Below are positions 1-7,368 of a DNA stretch of 15,968 nt, piece by piece. Location of the stretch: NCBI GenBank assembly GCA_934489945.1, contig CAKSSY010000044.1, positions 1 to 15,968 on the forward strand, read 5' to 3'. The notes beneath the pieces are model-generated. The model saw only the letters and a list, made by a program, of their open reading frames with translations. It searched no databases and had not been told where the DNA came from. The translations under genes and the position numbers were made by a program. The stretch's first letter is position 1, and the number at the start of each line of letters is the position of its first letter. The DNA is from an uncultured Eubacteriales bacterium. Its GTDB lineage: Bacteria > Bacillota > Clostridia > Oscillospirales > CAG-272.

Positions 1-276
1 GTGCTGTATGCCGAACATCTTCCCTTTTCGGCAAGACTGACTTCCGCCACCCTTCGCCCTATGCCGCCGAGTGCCGATATGCTGCTGAAAGAATTGTCGG
101 CACTGGCGGACAAATTTGAGGGAAAGGTTCTGACGCTCGTTCCCACAACACCGCAAAGCATGGATTTTGTCGAAAAATACCGGGATGTTCTGGAGGAACA
201 GTACCGTATTGACCGCATCTCACTAAAAATAAGGAAGCCGAAAGGAACAAATTATGAAACTGAAAAAACTCTTTGA
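1..276 (+). CDS. C-terminal part of an unrecognised protein (5' end outside window)
   Basis: An open frame runs from the window edge to a stop at 274-276, giving about 91 residues. The frame is open at base 1, so the GTG there is probably internal and the protein is cut by the window edge. The fragment looks like a soluble alpha/beta C-terminus with a basic tail (KIRKPKG). No motif or signal identifies it. It overlaps the following Mur ligase by 23 nt, and the ligase ribosome binding site lies inside it, so the two are probably co-transcribed and translationally coupled. That makes a cell-envelope role plausible, but this is inference from context only. Confidence 0.6.
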   Translation: MLYAEHLPFSARLTSATLRPMPPSADMLLKELSALADKFEGKVLTLVPTTPQSMDFVEKYRDVLEEQYRIDRISLKIRKPKGTNYETEKTL

Positions 277-1750
277 AAATGTCACCGGCATTTGCGAGCC
301 GGAGGAAGGCTTTCCCGAAAAAGAGATCGGCGATATCTGTTATAACTCATGTAAAGCAAAGCGAAATTCGGTGTTTGTCTGCCTGCGCGGCAGCCTTTCG
401 GACGGTCACCGTTATGCCGCCGAGGCATATGAAAAGGGATGTCGTTTTTTCGTTGCCGAGATGCCGCTTCCCGAACTTCCGGATGATGCGCAGGTCTTCC
501 TCTGTCCAGACAGCCGTCTGGCACTTGCCGAAATGTCCGCCAATCTCTTCGGGCACCCGTCGGACGAGCTGACCGTTATCGGAATCACCGGCACCAAGGG
601 CAAAACCACCACCGCGCTCCTAATCTGCCATATTCTCAATGCCGCCGGTCTTCCCTGTGGTTATATCGGCTCAAACGGAATTGAATACGGCAACTTTCAT
701 TGCGACACACCGAATACCACTCCCGAAAGCTACACATTGCAAATGTATATGCGTCATATGGTTCTCGGCGGCGTAAAATACCTTGTCATGGAAGTCTCCT
801 CGCAGGCACTCTACCGGCATCGTGTAAAGGGAATCCGATTTGACACCTGTGTATTTACCAATCTTTCCGTCGACCATATCGGAAAACACGAGCACCCGGA
901 TTTTGAGCATTATAAGGCATGCAAAAAATCACTGTTTTCGGACTATGGCGCAAAGGAGGTCATTCTGAACGCCGATGACGGCTACGTTTCGGAATTCCGC
1001 GAACAGATACCCGCCGGAACACGGATCCGGGAGTTTGCCATTGAACGCGAAGCCGACTTCCGCGCCTCGGAGATTTCGCTCTATCGCCGGAATGACAGTC
1101 TCGGCGTAAATTTCTCCTTCGTGTCGGACGACGGGAAAAAACGTGCAGCCTCCATTCCGTTCCCGGGCAACTTCAGTGTTTATAACGCGCTTGCCGCCAT
1201 CGCCGTCTGCCGTCGCTTCGGAATCGATGCCGACGAAATCGTCCGGCAGCTTGCCGACATCCGCATTGCGGGACGATTTGAGATTGTAAAAGCACTTCCC
1301 TATGCCACCTTCCTCATCGACTATGCACATAATAAAGTCAGTCTTGCCGCGGCTCTGAGCACCCTGCGCCTCTACCAACCGGAACACTTGATCTGCCTGT
1401 TCGGATCGGTCGGAGGACGCACGTTCGGACGACGTGCGGAGTTAGGGGAGGTTGCTGCGCGACTTGCCGACTTTGTCATTCTTACCTCGGACAACCCCGA
1501 CGGTGAGGACCCCAAAAAAATTCTCGATGAAATTGCCGAGCAGTTTACCGAAACCTCCTGCCCGTACCGCATCATTCCCGACCGCGCCGAAGCGATCCGT
1601 TATGCGGTGGCGATCGCCGGAGAAGGCGACATCATCCTGCTTGCGGGAAAGGGACATGAAAACTATCAGCTCGTCTGCGGTCAAAAGCTCCCGTTCAGCG
1701 AGAAGAAAATTCTGCAAAGAGAGAGTGCGAAAAGACTTGCCTTGCGCTGA
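254..1750 (+). CDS. murE: MurE-type UDP-N-acetylmuramyl-tripeptide synthetase (Mur ligase)
   Basis: This cytoplasmic ATP-dependent ligase should add the third amino acid of the peptidoglycan stem peptide to UDP-MurNAc-L-Ala-D-Glu. The 498 aa length is normal for MurE. The P-loop GTKGKTTT is at residues 113-120, the TTP substrate motif at 154-157, the EVSSQAL motif near 180-186, and the lysine expected to be carbamylated is K224 in CKKSLF. The C-terminal domain carries GRFE (340-343), DYAHN (356-360), the GGR/GRR segment at 387-394 and GKGHENY at 465-471. The specificity loop reads DNPD (413-416), not DNPR (usual for meso-diaminopimelate) or DNPA (seen in lysine enzymes), so the added amino acid is uncertain, and a paralogous Mur ligase is possible. 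The start ATG has AAAGGA 7 nt upstream and overlaps the preceding gene. Confidence 0.85.
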   Translation: MKLKKLFENVTGICEPEEGFPEKEIGDICYNSCKAKRNSVFVCLRGSLSDGHRYAAEAYEKGCRFFVAEMPLPELPDDAQVFLCPDSRLALAEMSANLFGHPSDELTVIGITGTKGKTTTALLICHILNAAGLPCGYIGSNGIEYGNFHCDTPNTTPESYTLQMYMRHMVLGGVKYLVMEVSSQALYRHRVKGIRFDTCVFTNLSVDHIGKHEHPDFEHYKACKKSLFSDYGAKEVILNADDGYVSEFREQIPAGTRIREFAIEREADFRASEISLYRRNDSLGVNFSFVSDDGKKRAASIPFPGNFSVYNALAAIAVCRRFGIDADEIVRQLADIRIAGRFEIVKALPYATFLIDYAHNKVSLAAALSTLRLYQPEHLICLFGSVGGRTFGRRAELGEVAARLADFVILTSDNPDGEDPKKILDEIAEQFTETSCPYRIIPDRAEAIRYAVAIAGEGDIILLAGKGHENYQLVCGQKLPFSEKKILQRESAKRLALR

Positions 1751-1760
1751 AAATAACCCA

Positions 1761-1929
1761 CCGACGACTTTGGTCTTAGCGGCTGAAATCCGCCTTTTGC
1801 CGCCAAGAAAATCAAAAAAACAAAGTCACAGAGGCAAAAACAACTAAGATCGCATCCGAAATACCGGAATTCCGTCCGGCATTTCAGAGGGGCTGTTAAA
1901 AAACATCGAGTTTTTTAACAGCCCCTTTT
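1761..1929 (+). repeat. Dispersed repeat, copy A (5' incomplete)
   Basis: About 169 bp begins 11 nt after the murE stop and ends just before the tatD stop. It matches copies B (9819-9958) and C (13124-13336) along its length. Shared blocks include GACGACTTTGGTCTT, TTTTGCC(G/A)CCAAGAAA, the A-rich CAAAGTC block, CCGGAAT(T/C)CCGTCCGGCATTT, and the terminal GGGCTGTTAAAAAAC hairpin. Compared with copy C it lacks the left hairpin and left terminal inverted repeat. It lies in the gap between two convergent genes. Confidence 0.9.
1889..1929 (+). terminator. Intrinsic terminator at the right end of repeat copy A
   Basis: A perfect 16-bp stem (1889-1904 with 1910-1925, starting GGGGCTGTTAAAAAAC) with a 5-nt loop is followed by TTTTG on the plus strand. 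It should end murE transcription. Read from the other strand the hairpin also follows the tatD stop but has no T tract. Confidence 0.75.
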
Positions 1930-1931
1930 GT

Positions 1932-2732
1932 TCATATAGACAAACCGAACAATCTGTCGGCATTGTCATGCGTCAAAACGGCAGTTTCCTCCGGCGTTTT
2001 GCCGATTGCCTCGGCAATGGCGGCTACCGTGTAATGCAAATACCCCGAATGATTGATCTTTCCGCGCATAGGATGCGGCGCAAGATAGGGACAGTCGGTC
2101 TCCGCCAAAATCCGGTCATGCGGCACCGATGCCACAACTTCACGCACACGATTTGCGTTTTTGAAAGTAACAACACCGGAAAACGAAAGATACCATCCGC
2201 GTCGCGTCAACTCCTTCGCCATCTCGGCACTTCCGCTGTAGCTGTGGAAAACGCCGCGCACCCCCGGATACCTGAGTATCGTTTCAAAGCAATCCCCGTG
2301 GGCATCGCGGTCATGGACAATCACCGGCAGATCGTACTTCAAAGCCAGCGTCAGTTGTTCCTCAAAGAAGAACTTCTGCTTTTCTTTGTCAAACGGCTCG
2401 TAGTGGTAGTCCAGCCCGATCTCGCCGATTGCCACAATTTTTTCCGAGCGGAAATCCCGGTGTTCGCACAGAAAATTCTCAAAATTTCCGACCGCGCTTT
2501 CGTCATATGCGGCAGAATCCTCCGGATGAATCCCGACAGCGGCAAACATTCCGGGATATTTCTGCGCCATGGCAAGACAGACGGGATTATTTTCGGGATT
2601 GGTTCCCACATTGACAATTCTGTCAACATCTCCCGAAAAAATCTCACTCAGCAAACCATCTGCTCCTGCGGTTTCCTCACGAAAGCGGGCATCGTAATAG
2701 TGGGCGTGGGAGTCAAAGAGTTTTCCCGCCAT
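1932..2732 (-). CDS. tatD: TatD-family metal-dependent hydrolase (DNase)
   Basis: A 266-aa TIM-barrel amidohydrolase of the TatD family, whose characterised members are metal-dependent 3'-5' DNases in the cytoplasm. Visible metal ligands are the N-terminal HxH (H9, H11 in DSHAH), E104 in GEIGLDYH, H140 in VIVHDRDA, H163 in FHSYSG and D213 in ETDCPYLAP. All expected ligands are present and the length is typical. The reading frame is open further upstream to 2834, but the start at 2732 is chosen because it fits the family N-terminus and because its A is shared with the metG stop (TGATG overlap), with GGAG upstream. The metG-tatD order is conserved in many Bacillota. Confidence 0.92.
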   Translation of the reverse strand: MAGKLFDSHAHYYDARFREETAGADGLLSEIFSGDVDRIVNVGTNPENNPVCLAMAQKYPGMFAAVGIHPEDSAAYDESAVGNFENFLCEHRDFRSEKIVAIGEIGLDYHYEPFDKEKQKFFFEEQLTLALKYDLPVIVHDRDAHGDCFETILRYPGVRGVFHSYSGSAEMAKELTRRGWYLSFSGVVTFKNANRVREVVASVPHDRILAETDCPYLAPHPMRGKINHSGYLHYTVAAIAEAIGKTPEETAVLTHDNADRLFGLSI

Positions 2733-4738
2733 CAGCGCACCCGCTCTCCGAGCGGCGTGTCGTCGGCAAGAAATACTACGCGGATCTGATCCTCGCCCGA
2801 GGCAAGAATCATGCCGTTCGATTCCACTCCGCAAAGTGTGGCGGGATTCAAATTGGCAACCACAATGACTTTTTTGCCGATCAGAGCCTGTGGCTCATAA
2901 AACTTGGCAATGCCGGACACCACCTGACGTTTTTCATATCCGAGATCCAGTTGCAACTTCAATAGTTTTTTGGCTTTCGGCAGTTTTTCACAGTCGATGA
3001 TCTGTGCGGTGCGAAGTTCAACCTTCATAAAGTCGTCAATCCCGATCAACGCACACCCCTCCGGCTTTTCTGAGGGCTCTTTTGCTTTGGCAGCTTCCAT
3101 TGCCGCCTGCCGCTCTGCCTCCAACTCTGACAGCATCCTGGCTTCATCAACACGGGCAAACAACACCGTAGAGTCACCGACATCCCCCGACACAGAAAGT
3201 GATGCGTTGCCGAGAAAACGATCAAAAGACAGATACGGCTTTTCCCCCGCCTCTTTCCGTGCGGCCAGGAAATTCAATTCATCGGTCGCGTTCAGCTCAC
3301 GCAGGATTTCTTCGGCAGTCGCCGGAATAAAGGGCATGAGCATGACAGCGGCACGGCGTATTGTCTCCAACAGATTATACAACACCGTCCCAAGACGTGC
3401 ACGGCGGCTCTCATCCTTGGCAAGCGTCCACGGCGTGGTTTCGTCGATATATTTGTTGGCACGGCTGAGCAAGGTAAAGATCTTCTCCAAGGCGTCGGCA
3501 ATGCGGAATTCGTCCATACAGGAGATCAGCCCCTTCTCGGCATCCGTCCACGCCTGCTTCAGTTCGCCATCGGGATCGGCAGATTCGGTCGGTGCCTGAA
3601 TCTTCTTATCAAAATATTTCTTCTGCATATCCAACGTGCGCTTGACCAAATTGCCGAGATTGTTGACAAGATCGGCGTTGAAACGGGTAATGACCGACTC
3701 GTAGGTGATCGAACCGTCGTTGGCATACGGCATTTCGGAAAGAGCGTAGTATCTCACGCCGTCCACGCCGAACCGGTCGGCAAGTTCGTCGGCATAAATC
3801 ACATTCCCCTTGGATTTGGACATCTTGTCGACCCCGAAATTGAACCACGGATGACCGAATATTTTTTTCGGAAGCGGCAAATCCAATGCCATCAGGAAAA
3901 TCGGCCAGTAAATGGTGTGGAAACGCAGGATGTCCTTGCCGATTACGTGAACATCGCACGGCCAATAGCGACGGAAATGTTCACTTTGCTCGGCGTAGCT
4001 CTTGTCGGGATCGTACCCAAGAGCCGTAATATAGTTGGAAAGTGCGTCAATCCAGACATAAATGACGTGTTTCGGATCAAAGGTTCTGACTCCCCACTTG
4101 ACCGTGGTCCGCGAAACGCAAAGATCCTGAAGCCCGCCCTCGACGCGCAGAAAATTGTTGACCATTTCCTTCTTGCGTGACTCCGGCTCAATGAAATCGG
4201 GATGGCTTTCAATATAGGCAAGCAATCTGTCAGCATACTTGCTCATCTTGAAAAAATAGGCTTCCTCCCTGCCCTTGACCACAGGTTTGCCGCAGTCGGG
4301 ACATTTTCCGTCCGTAACCTGCGTGTCGGTAAAGAAAGACTCGCACGGGGTGCAGTACCACCCCTCATAGTAGCCTTTGTAAACGTCGCCCTGATCGTAA
4401 AAACGCTTGAAAATCTTCTCAACCGCCTTGACATGATAATCGTCGGTCGTGCGGATAAAATGATCGTAGGTAGTGTTCATTTTGTCCCACACACCGCGTA
4501 TCACACCCGAAACGCGGTCCACAAACTGCTTGGGTGTTTCACCGGTCTTGGCGGCAAGCGTTTCGACCTTCTGTCCGTGTTCGTCGGTGCCGGTACAGAA
4601 GAAAACATCATAGCCCATCGCGCGTTTGTAACGCGCCATCGCGTCGGTTGCAATCACCTCGTAGGTGTTTCCGAAATGCGGCTTTCCCGAGGCATAGGGA
4701 ATAGCGGTCGTTATATAATATTTCGGTTTATCTGACAT
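2732..4738 (-). CDS. metG: Methionyl-tRNA synthetase with C-terminal tRNA-binding domain
   Basis: A class I aminoacyl-tRNA synthetase that charges tRNA-Met with methionine. The 668-aa protein has the HIGH-type motif HFGN at 21-24, a zinc knuckle with C129/C132 and C146/C149, KMSKS at 305-309, and an anticodon-binding helical domain around 355-480. A charged linker (about 530-560) leads to an EMAP/Trbp111-like OB-fold tRNA-binding domain (about 567-668), as in the longer bacterial form. The frame is open upstream to 4987, but the ATG at 4738 is chosen: AAGGAG sits 8 nt upstream and the protein starts MSDKPKYYITTAIPY, the family N-terminus. It overlaps the upstream membrane-protein gene by 11 nt and tatD by 1 nt, indicating one operon. 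Confidence 0.95.
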   Translation of the reverse strand: MSDKPKYYITTAIPYASGKPHFGNTYEVIATDAMARYKRAMGYDVFFCTGTDEHGQKVETLAAKTGETPKQFVDRVSGVIRGVWDKMNTTYDHFIRTTDDYHVKAVEKIFKRFYDQGDVYKGYYEGWYCTPCESFFTDTQVTDGKCPDCGKPVVKGREEAYFFKMSKYADRLLAYIESHPDFIEPESRKKEMVNNFLRVEGGLQDLCVSRTTVKWGVRTFDPKHVIYVWIDALSNYITALGYDPDKSYAEQSEHFRRYWPCDVHVIGKDILRFHTIYWPIFLMALDLPLPKKIFGHPWFNFGVDKMSKSKGNVIYADELADRFGVDGVRYYALSEMPYANDGSITYESVITRFNADLVNNLGNLVKRTLDMQKKYFDKKIQAPTESADPDGELKQAWTDAEKGLISCMDEFRIADALEKIFTLLSRANKYIDETTPWTLAKDESRRARLGTVLYNLLETIRRAAVMLMPFIPATAEEILRELNATDELNFLAARKEAGEKPYLSFDRFLGNASLSVSGDVGDSTVLFARVDEARMLSELEAERQAAMEAAKAKEPSEKPEGCALIGIDDFMKVELRTAQIIDCEKLPKAKKLLKLQLDLGYEKRQVVSGIAKFYEPQALIGKKVIVVANLNPATLCGVESNGMILASGEDQIRVVFLADDTPLGERVR

Positions 4739-5519
4739 ATCGGTTACTCCTTTTCGGAAAAAATTCAAAGTCTCCCCGGCTCTCTGTGAGCCGCAACGAA
4801 TAAACCGCCCCCGACAACATTGACGCGGGCAGAGTTTGCAAAAAGAATACCAGTCCCACCGGAAGACAGGAAAGAAACAATCGCACTGCCGTTCCGAAGG
4901 AAAAACGCAAAAAGCACATTCGCTCCCCCACCGTATATCCGAGAGACCCCCTGTAGGCTTCGGCAAGCGGCATCTCCTCTTTGGCAACGACCCTTGTCAG
5001 AAACCCGATAAAGCCCGTCGAAAACGCCGCCCCCAGCAACACTGTAACAATCATCAAAAGCAACACCGGAAGCCAAACAATCGCAAAAGCAAAACGAAAA
5101 ATAAAAATGCCGCCGAGAATCGGAATCCAGCACGGACAAATCCGCAAAGTACTTCCGATAGCCCTTCCGTACAACCGTGCCGAAGTGCAGTAGTAAAAAA
5201 GATCGGTCAATCCGACCGGCACCCCGCAGATCATACAAACCGCCATGCGGTACATTCCAAGCCAGACAGGAGCCGCCAAAAAGATCCATCCCGCAAGCAT
5301 CACCGCGCCTCCGGAAAACAAAACGGCATATTCGTTTTCCATCTCCAGGAACAACCGTACACGGAAAAGATAGCACGCCACAAACGAGACCGTCACACAA
5401 AGAATCCCTGCCAAAATCAAAATCAAACGGTTTTCGCCCTCACCAAGAACACGCCTCGCCGTTGCACGGGCAAATTTCCGTCTTTCGGCAGGCAATCCGC
5501 CTTCCAAAACATCCGACAA
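4728..5519 (-). CDS. Polytopic membrane protein of unknown function (DUF975-like?)
   Basis: A 263-aa protein with a basic cytoplasmic N-terminus (residues 11-31, several Arg) followed by about five hydrophobic segments near 31-51, 66-100, 130-151, 152-174 and 205-230, and a polar tail. The layout, with a long first block and a conserved-looking amphipathic stretch (AEAYRGSLGY, 186-195) before the last segment, recalls the DUF975 family, but this is a weak visual match. The start codon is TTG at 5519, supported by AAAGGAGG about 8 nt upstream; the nearby ATG at 5512 is out of frame. It is the first gene of an operon with metG and tatD and its stop overlaps metG by 11 nt. No enzymatic motif is visible, so the function is unknown. 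Confidence 0.75.
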   Translation of the reverse strand: MSDVLEGGLPAERRKFARATARRVLGEGENRLILILAGILCVTVSFVACYLFRVRLFLEMENEYAVLFSGGAVMLAGWIFLAAPVWLGMYRMAVCMICGVPVGLTDLFYYCTSARLYGRAIGSTLRICPCWIPILGGIFIFRFAFAIVWLPVLLLMIVTVLLGAAFSTGFIGFLTRVVAKEEMPLAEAYRGSLGYTVGERMCFLRFSFGTAVRLFLSCLPVGLVFFLQTLPASMLSGAVYSLRLTESRGDFEFFPKRSNRYVR

Positions 5520-5552
5520 AAGACCCCCTCCTTTCCCGTTGCATATATTGAT

Positions 5553-5580
5553 ATTTTACCACAAAAACGAAAAAAGTCAA
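5553..5580 (-). promoter_or_regulatory. Sigma-A type promoter for the membrane protein-metG-tatD operon
   Basis: On the minus strand TTGACT (5580-5575) and TAAAAT (5558-5553) are separated by 16 nt. They lie 34-61 nt upstream of the TTG start and inside the AT-rich gap after the araC-type gene stop. This is the only good promoter-like pair before the operon. Confidence 0.7.
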
Positions 5581-5596
5581 CACTTTTTCCATACCG

Positions 5597-6409
5597 TCAC
5601 GGATTTTCCACGTTCTCGCGTTTATACTGCATCGGCGATTTCCCGGTAAACCGACGAAACACGCGCCGAAAGTACGTAGAAGATTCAAAGCCGAGACGGT
5701 CGCTGATTTCCTCCACGCGCAGCGTCTCGTCGCCGATCAGCAGAAGAATGGCGTGGTCAATGGCGACCCGCAGTTTGTATTCAATCGGTGACATCCCCGT
5801 TTCCGACCGGAAACGATTGTAAAAGTACGACTCGCTGAGACCGGCAATTGCCGCCAGTTCTCCGACTGTAACGGCGCGGTCGTAATTGTAATCCAGATAT
5901 TCAATTGCTTTGTCGATTCGCCTGTCAAGATTCCGGACACCGCAAAAACGAATCCGCGTCAACAGCCTCCCGAGCACGCCGAAAAAAAGCCCCAAACCCG
6001 CCATCTGATCATCCGGGGAACCGTTCTGTTTCTCGTGCATGGCGGAAAAGTCCCTCTCGAAATCGGCAAATTCCGACAAAGACAATCCCAATCTCTGCAC
6101 CTTCATCTTCTTTTCTCGTGGAAACGGTCCGCATCCCGAAAAAGAAAAATGCAGACTGATATAGCGCACATCGGGATCTCCGTGCCACTCGGAAATATAG
6201 CATGAGCCGACCGGGACAAAAATAATCTCTCCGACACCAACCTCCACTTTCTCGCCGTCCGAAGAAAAGACCGCCCGTCCGCGCAAAAGCAACCCCATGC
6301 AGTAGTGCGGTCTTGGGGTTTGGCGAAAATCATGAATGTAGGAATCCCCGTAATGATAACGGGTAACTTTGAAAAAAGAGAGTTGTGAAAGTGAAACAAT
6401 GCCCGGCAT
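5597..6409 (-). CDS. AraC/XylS-family transcriptional regulator
   Basis: A 270-aa regulator with an N-terminal cupin-like sensing domain (about 15-95, including RPHYCMGLLLRG and EIIFVPVGS) and a C-terminal double helix-turn-helix. The first helix-turn-helix is near 182-203 (VGELAAIAGLSESYFYNRF) and the second near 231-253 (ISDRLGFESSTYFRRVFRRF), ending in the typical TGKSPMQYK. The cupin suggests a sugar or other small-molecule ligand, which cannot be named. The ATG at 6409 is preferred over the upstream frame extension (to 6511) because AAAGGA lies about 11 nt upstream and the extension would run back through the promoter. It is divergent from the dehydroquinase-like operon, which it probably controls. 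Confidence 0.88.
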   Translation of the reverse strand: MPGIVSLSQLSFFKVTRYHYGDSYIHDFRQTPRPHYCMGLLLRGRAVFSSDGEKVEVGVGEIIFVPVGSCYISEWHGDPDVRYISLHFSFSGCGPFPREKKMKVQRLGLSLSEFADFERDFSAMHEKQNGSPDDQMAGLGLFFGVLGRLLTRIRFCGVRNLDRRIDKAIEYLDYNYDRAVTVGELAAIAGLSESYFYNRFRSETGMSPIEYKLRVAIDHAILLLIGDETLRVEEISDRLGFESSTYFRRVFRRFTGKSPMQYKRENVENP

Positions 6410-6458
6410 TCTGTCTTGTGTCCTTTCGGAAAAAAGTAGAATAATTCCTGTTTTCCAT

Positions 6459-6487
6459 ATTATAATGTATTTTTCTTTTTCTGTCAA
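6459..6487 (-). promoter_or_regulatory. Consensus promoter for the AraC-type regulator
   Basis: On the minus strand a perfect TTGACA (6487-6482), a 17-nt spacer and a perfect TATAAT (6464-6459) lie about 50 nt upstream of the regulator start. The -10 is nearly palindromic, so TATAAT also reads on the plus strand at 6461-6466, but no good -35 precedes it. The divergent operon may therefore need activation. The rest of 6410-6564 shows no further clear signal. Confidence 0.85.
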
Positions 6488-6564
6488 TGCGGTAAAATAA
6501 AATAAAGACATTTGCCGAAGCCGGATTCAAAAATCCGGACGACAAAGAAAGGATAGGTGCAATT

Positions 6565-7353
6565 ATGAAATTTCTGAAAGAAGGACGCCCGACCCTCACC
6601 ACCATGGTTCAGGCAACCACGCCCGAAAGAACAATCGACCTCATAAAACGGGGGCTTGCCATCGGCACCGATGCGTTCGGCATCCAACTGGAAAGACTGG
6701 AAAAACCGTATCGGAACGAGGAAAACTTCCGCAGAATTTTTGATGCTGCCGAAGGAAAACCGCTCTATATTACCGACTATCAGCTCGACCGACCGAACCG
6801 CAAAGCCGAACGGGATGACGGGCTCGCCGAAGAACTTCTCACGGCACTGAAAGCAGGCGGAACGCTGATTGATGTCCGTGGTGATTTCTTTGATCCTTGC
6901 GGCGATGAATTGACCCGCAATCCGTCCGCAATTGCCCGCCAGAAGGAATATATCCGGACAATTCACGAAAAGGGCGGACTTGTGCTGATGTCCTCTCATG
7001 TTCTTCAATATCGGAAAGCCGAAGATGTGCTGGAGATCGCTCTTGCCCAGAAGGAACGCGGAACCGATATTGCCAAGATCGTGACCTCGGCAAATTCCGA
7101 CGGCGAGTTGACCGAAACCCTGCGCGCCACCGTGCTTCTGCGCGAGAAGCTCGGAATTCCGTTCCTGTTCCTCTGCAACGGAACTCATTGTGCCCTGCAT
7201 CGCCGTCTGGGACCGCCGCTCGGATGTTCGATGTTCCTTTGTGTCGTGGAACACGACGCTTTGTCCACCCCGACACAACCGACGTTGGCAAACGCACGTG
7301 AAGTTCTGTCGTCCTGCGGGTTTGCGGAGCTGCCGGAAGGAAAAAATACATAA
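6565..7353 (+). CDS. Type I 3-dehydroquinate dehydratase-like protein (divergent paralog)
   Basis: A 262-aa protein with the type I dehydroquinase/aldolase TIM-barrel pattern. The expected catalytic His (H145 in MSSHV) and Schiff-base Lys (K171 in DIAKIVTSANS) are present and correctly spaced, and the C-terminal equivalents of the substrate-binding Arg (R213) and Gln (Q238 in TPTQPT) remain. By manual alignment the Glu-x-Arg normally found in the second strand reads Gln41-Leu-Glu43, and the usual Glu in the DxE strand is Arg105 (DVRG). It may therefore act on something other than 3-dehydroquinate, perhaps another lyase or aldolase substrate. It is the first gene of an operon with two oxidoreductases and lies divergent from an AraC regulator, which suggests catabolism more than aromatic biosynthesis. 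AAAGGA lies upstream of the start. Confidence 0.75.
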   Translation: MKFLKEGRPTLTTMVQATTPERTIDLIKRGLAIGTDAFGIQLERLEKPYRNEENFRRIFDAAEGKPLYITDYQLDRPNRKAERDDGLAEELLTALKAGGTLIDVRGDFFDPCGDELTRNPSAIARQKEYIRTIHEKGGLVLMSSHVLQYRKAEDVLEIALAQKERGTDIAKIVTSANSDGELTETLRATVLLREKLGIPFLFLCNGTHCALHRRLGPPLGCSMFLCVVEHDALSTPTQPTLANAREVLSSCGFAELPEGKNT

Positions 7354-7368
7354 AAAGAGAGGATCTGT

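Noticed and set aside
2733..2834. Upstream extension of tatD
   Set aside because: It lies wholly within metG codons, has no family similarity, and the coupled ATG at 2732 gives a normal TatD N-terminus.
4739..4987. Upstream extension of metG
   Set aside because: It overlaps the membrane-protein gene, is Cys/Arg-rich without family similarity, and the ATG at 4738 has a strong ribosome binding site.
4836..5822. 328-codon plus-strand frame opposite the membrane-protein gene
   Set aside because: Lys/Arg/Gln-rich antisense shadow of a membrane protein, no ribosome binding site and it crosses a promoter on the other strand.
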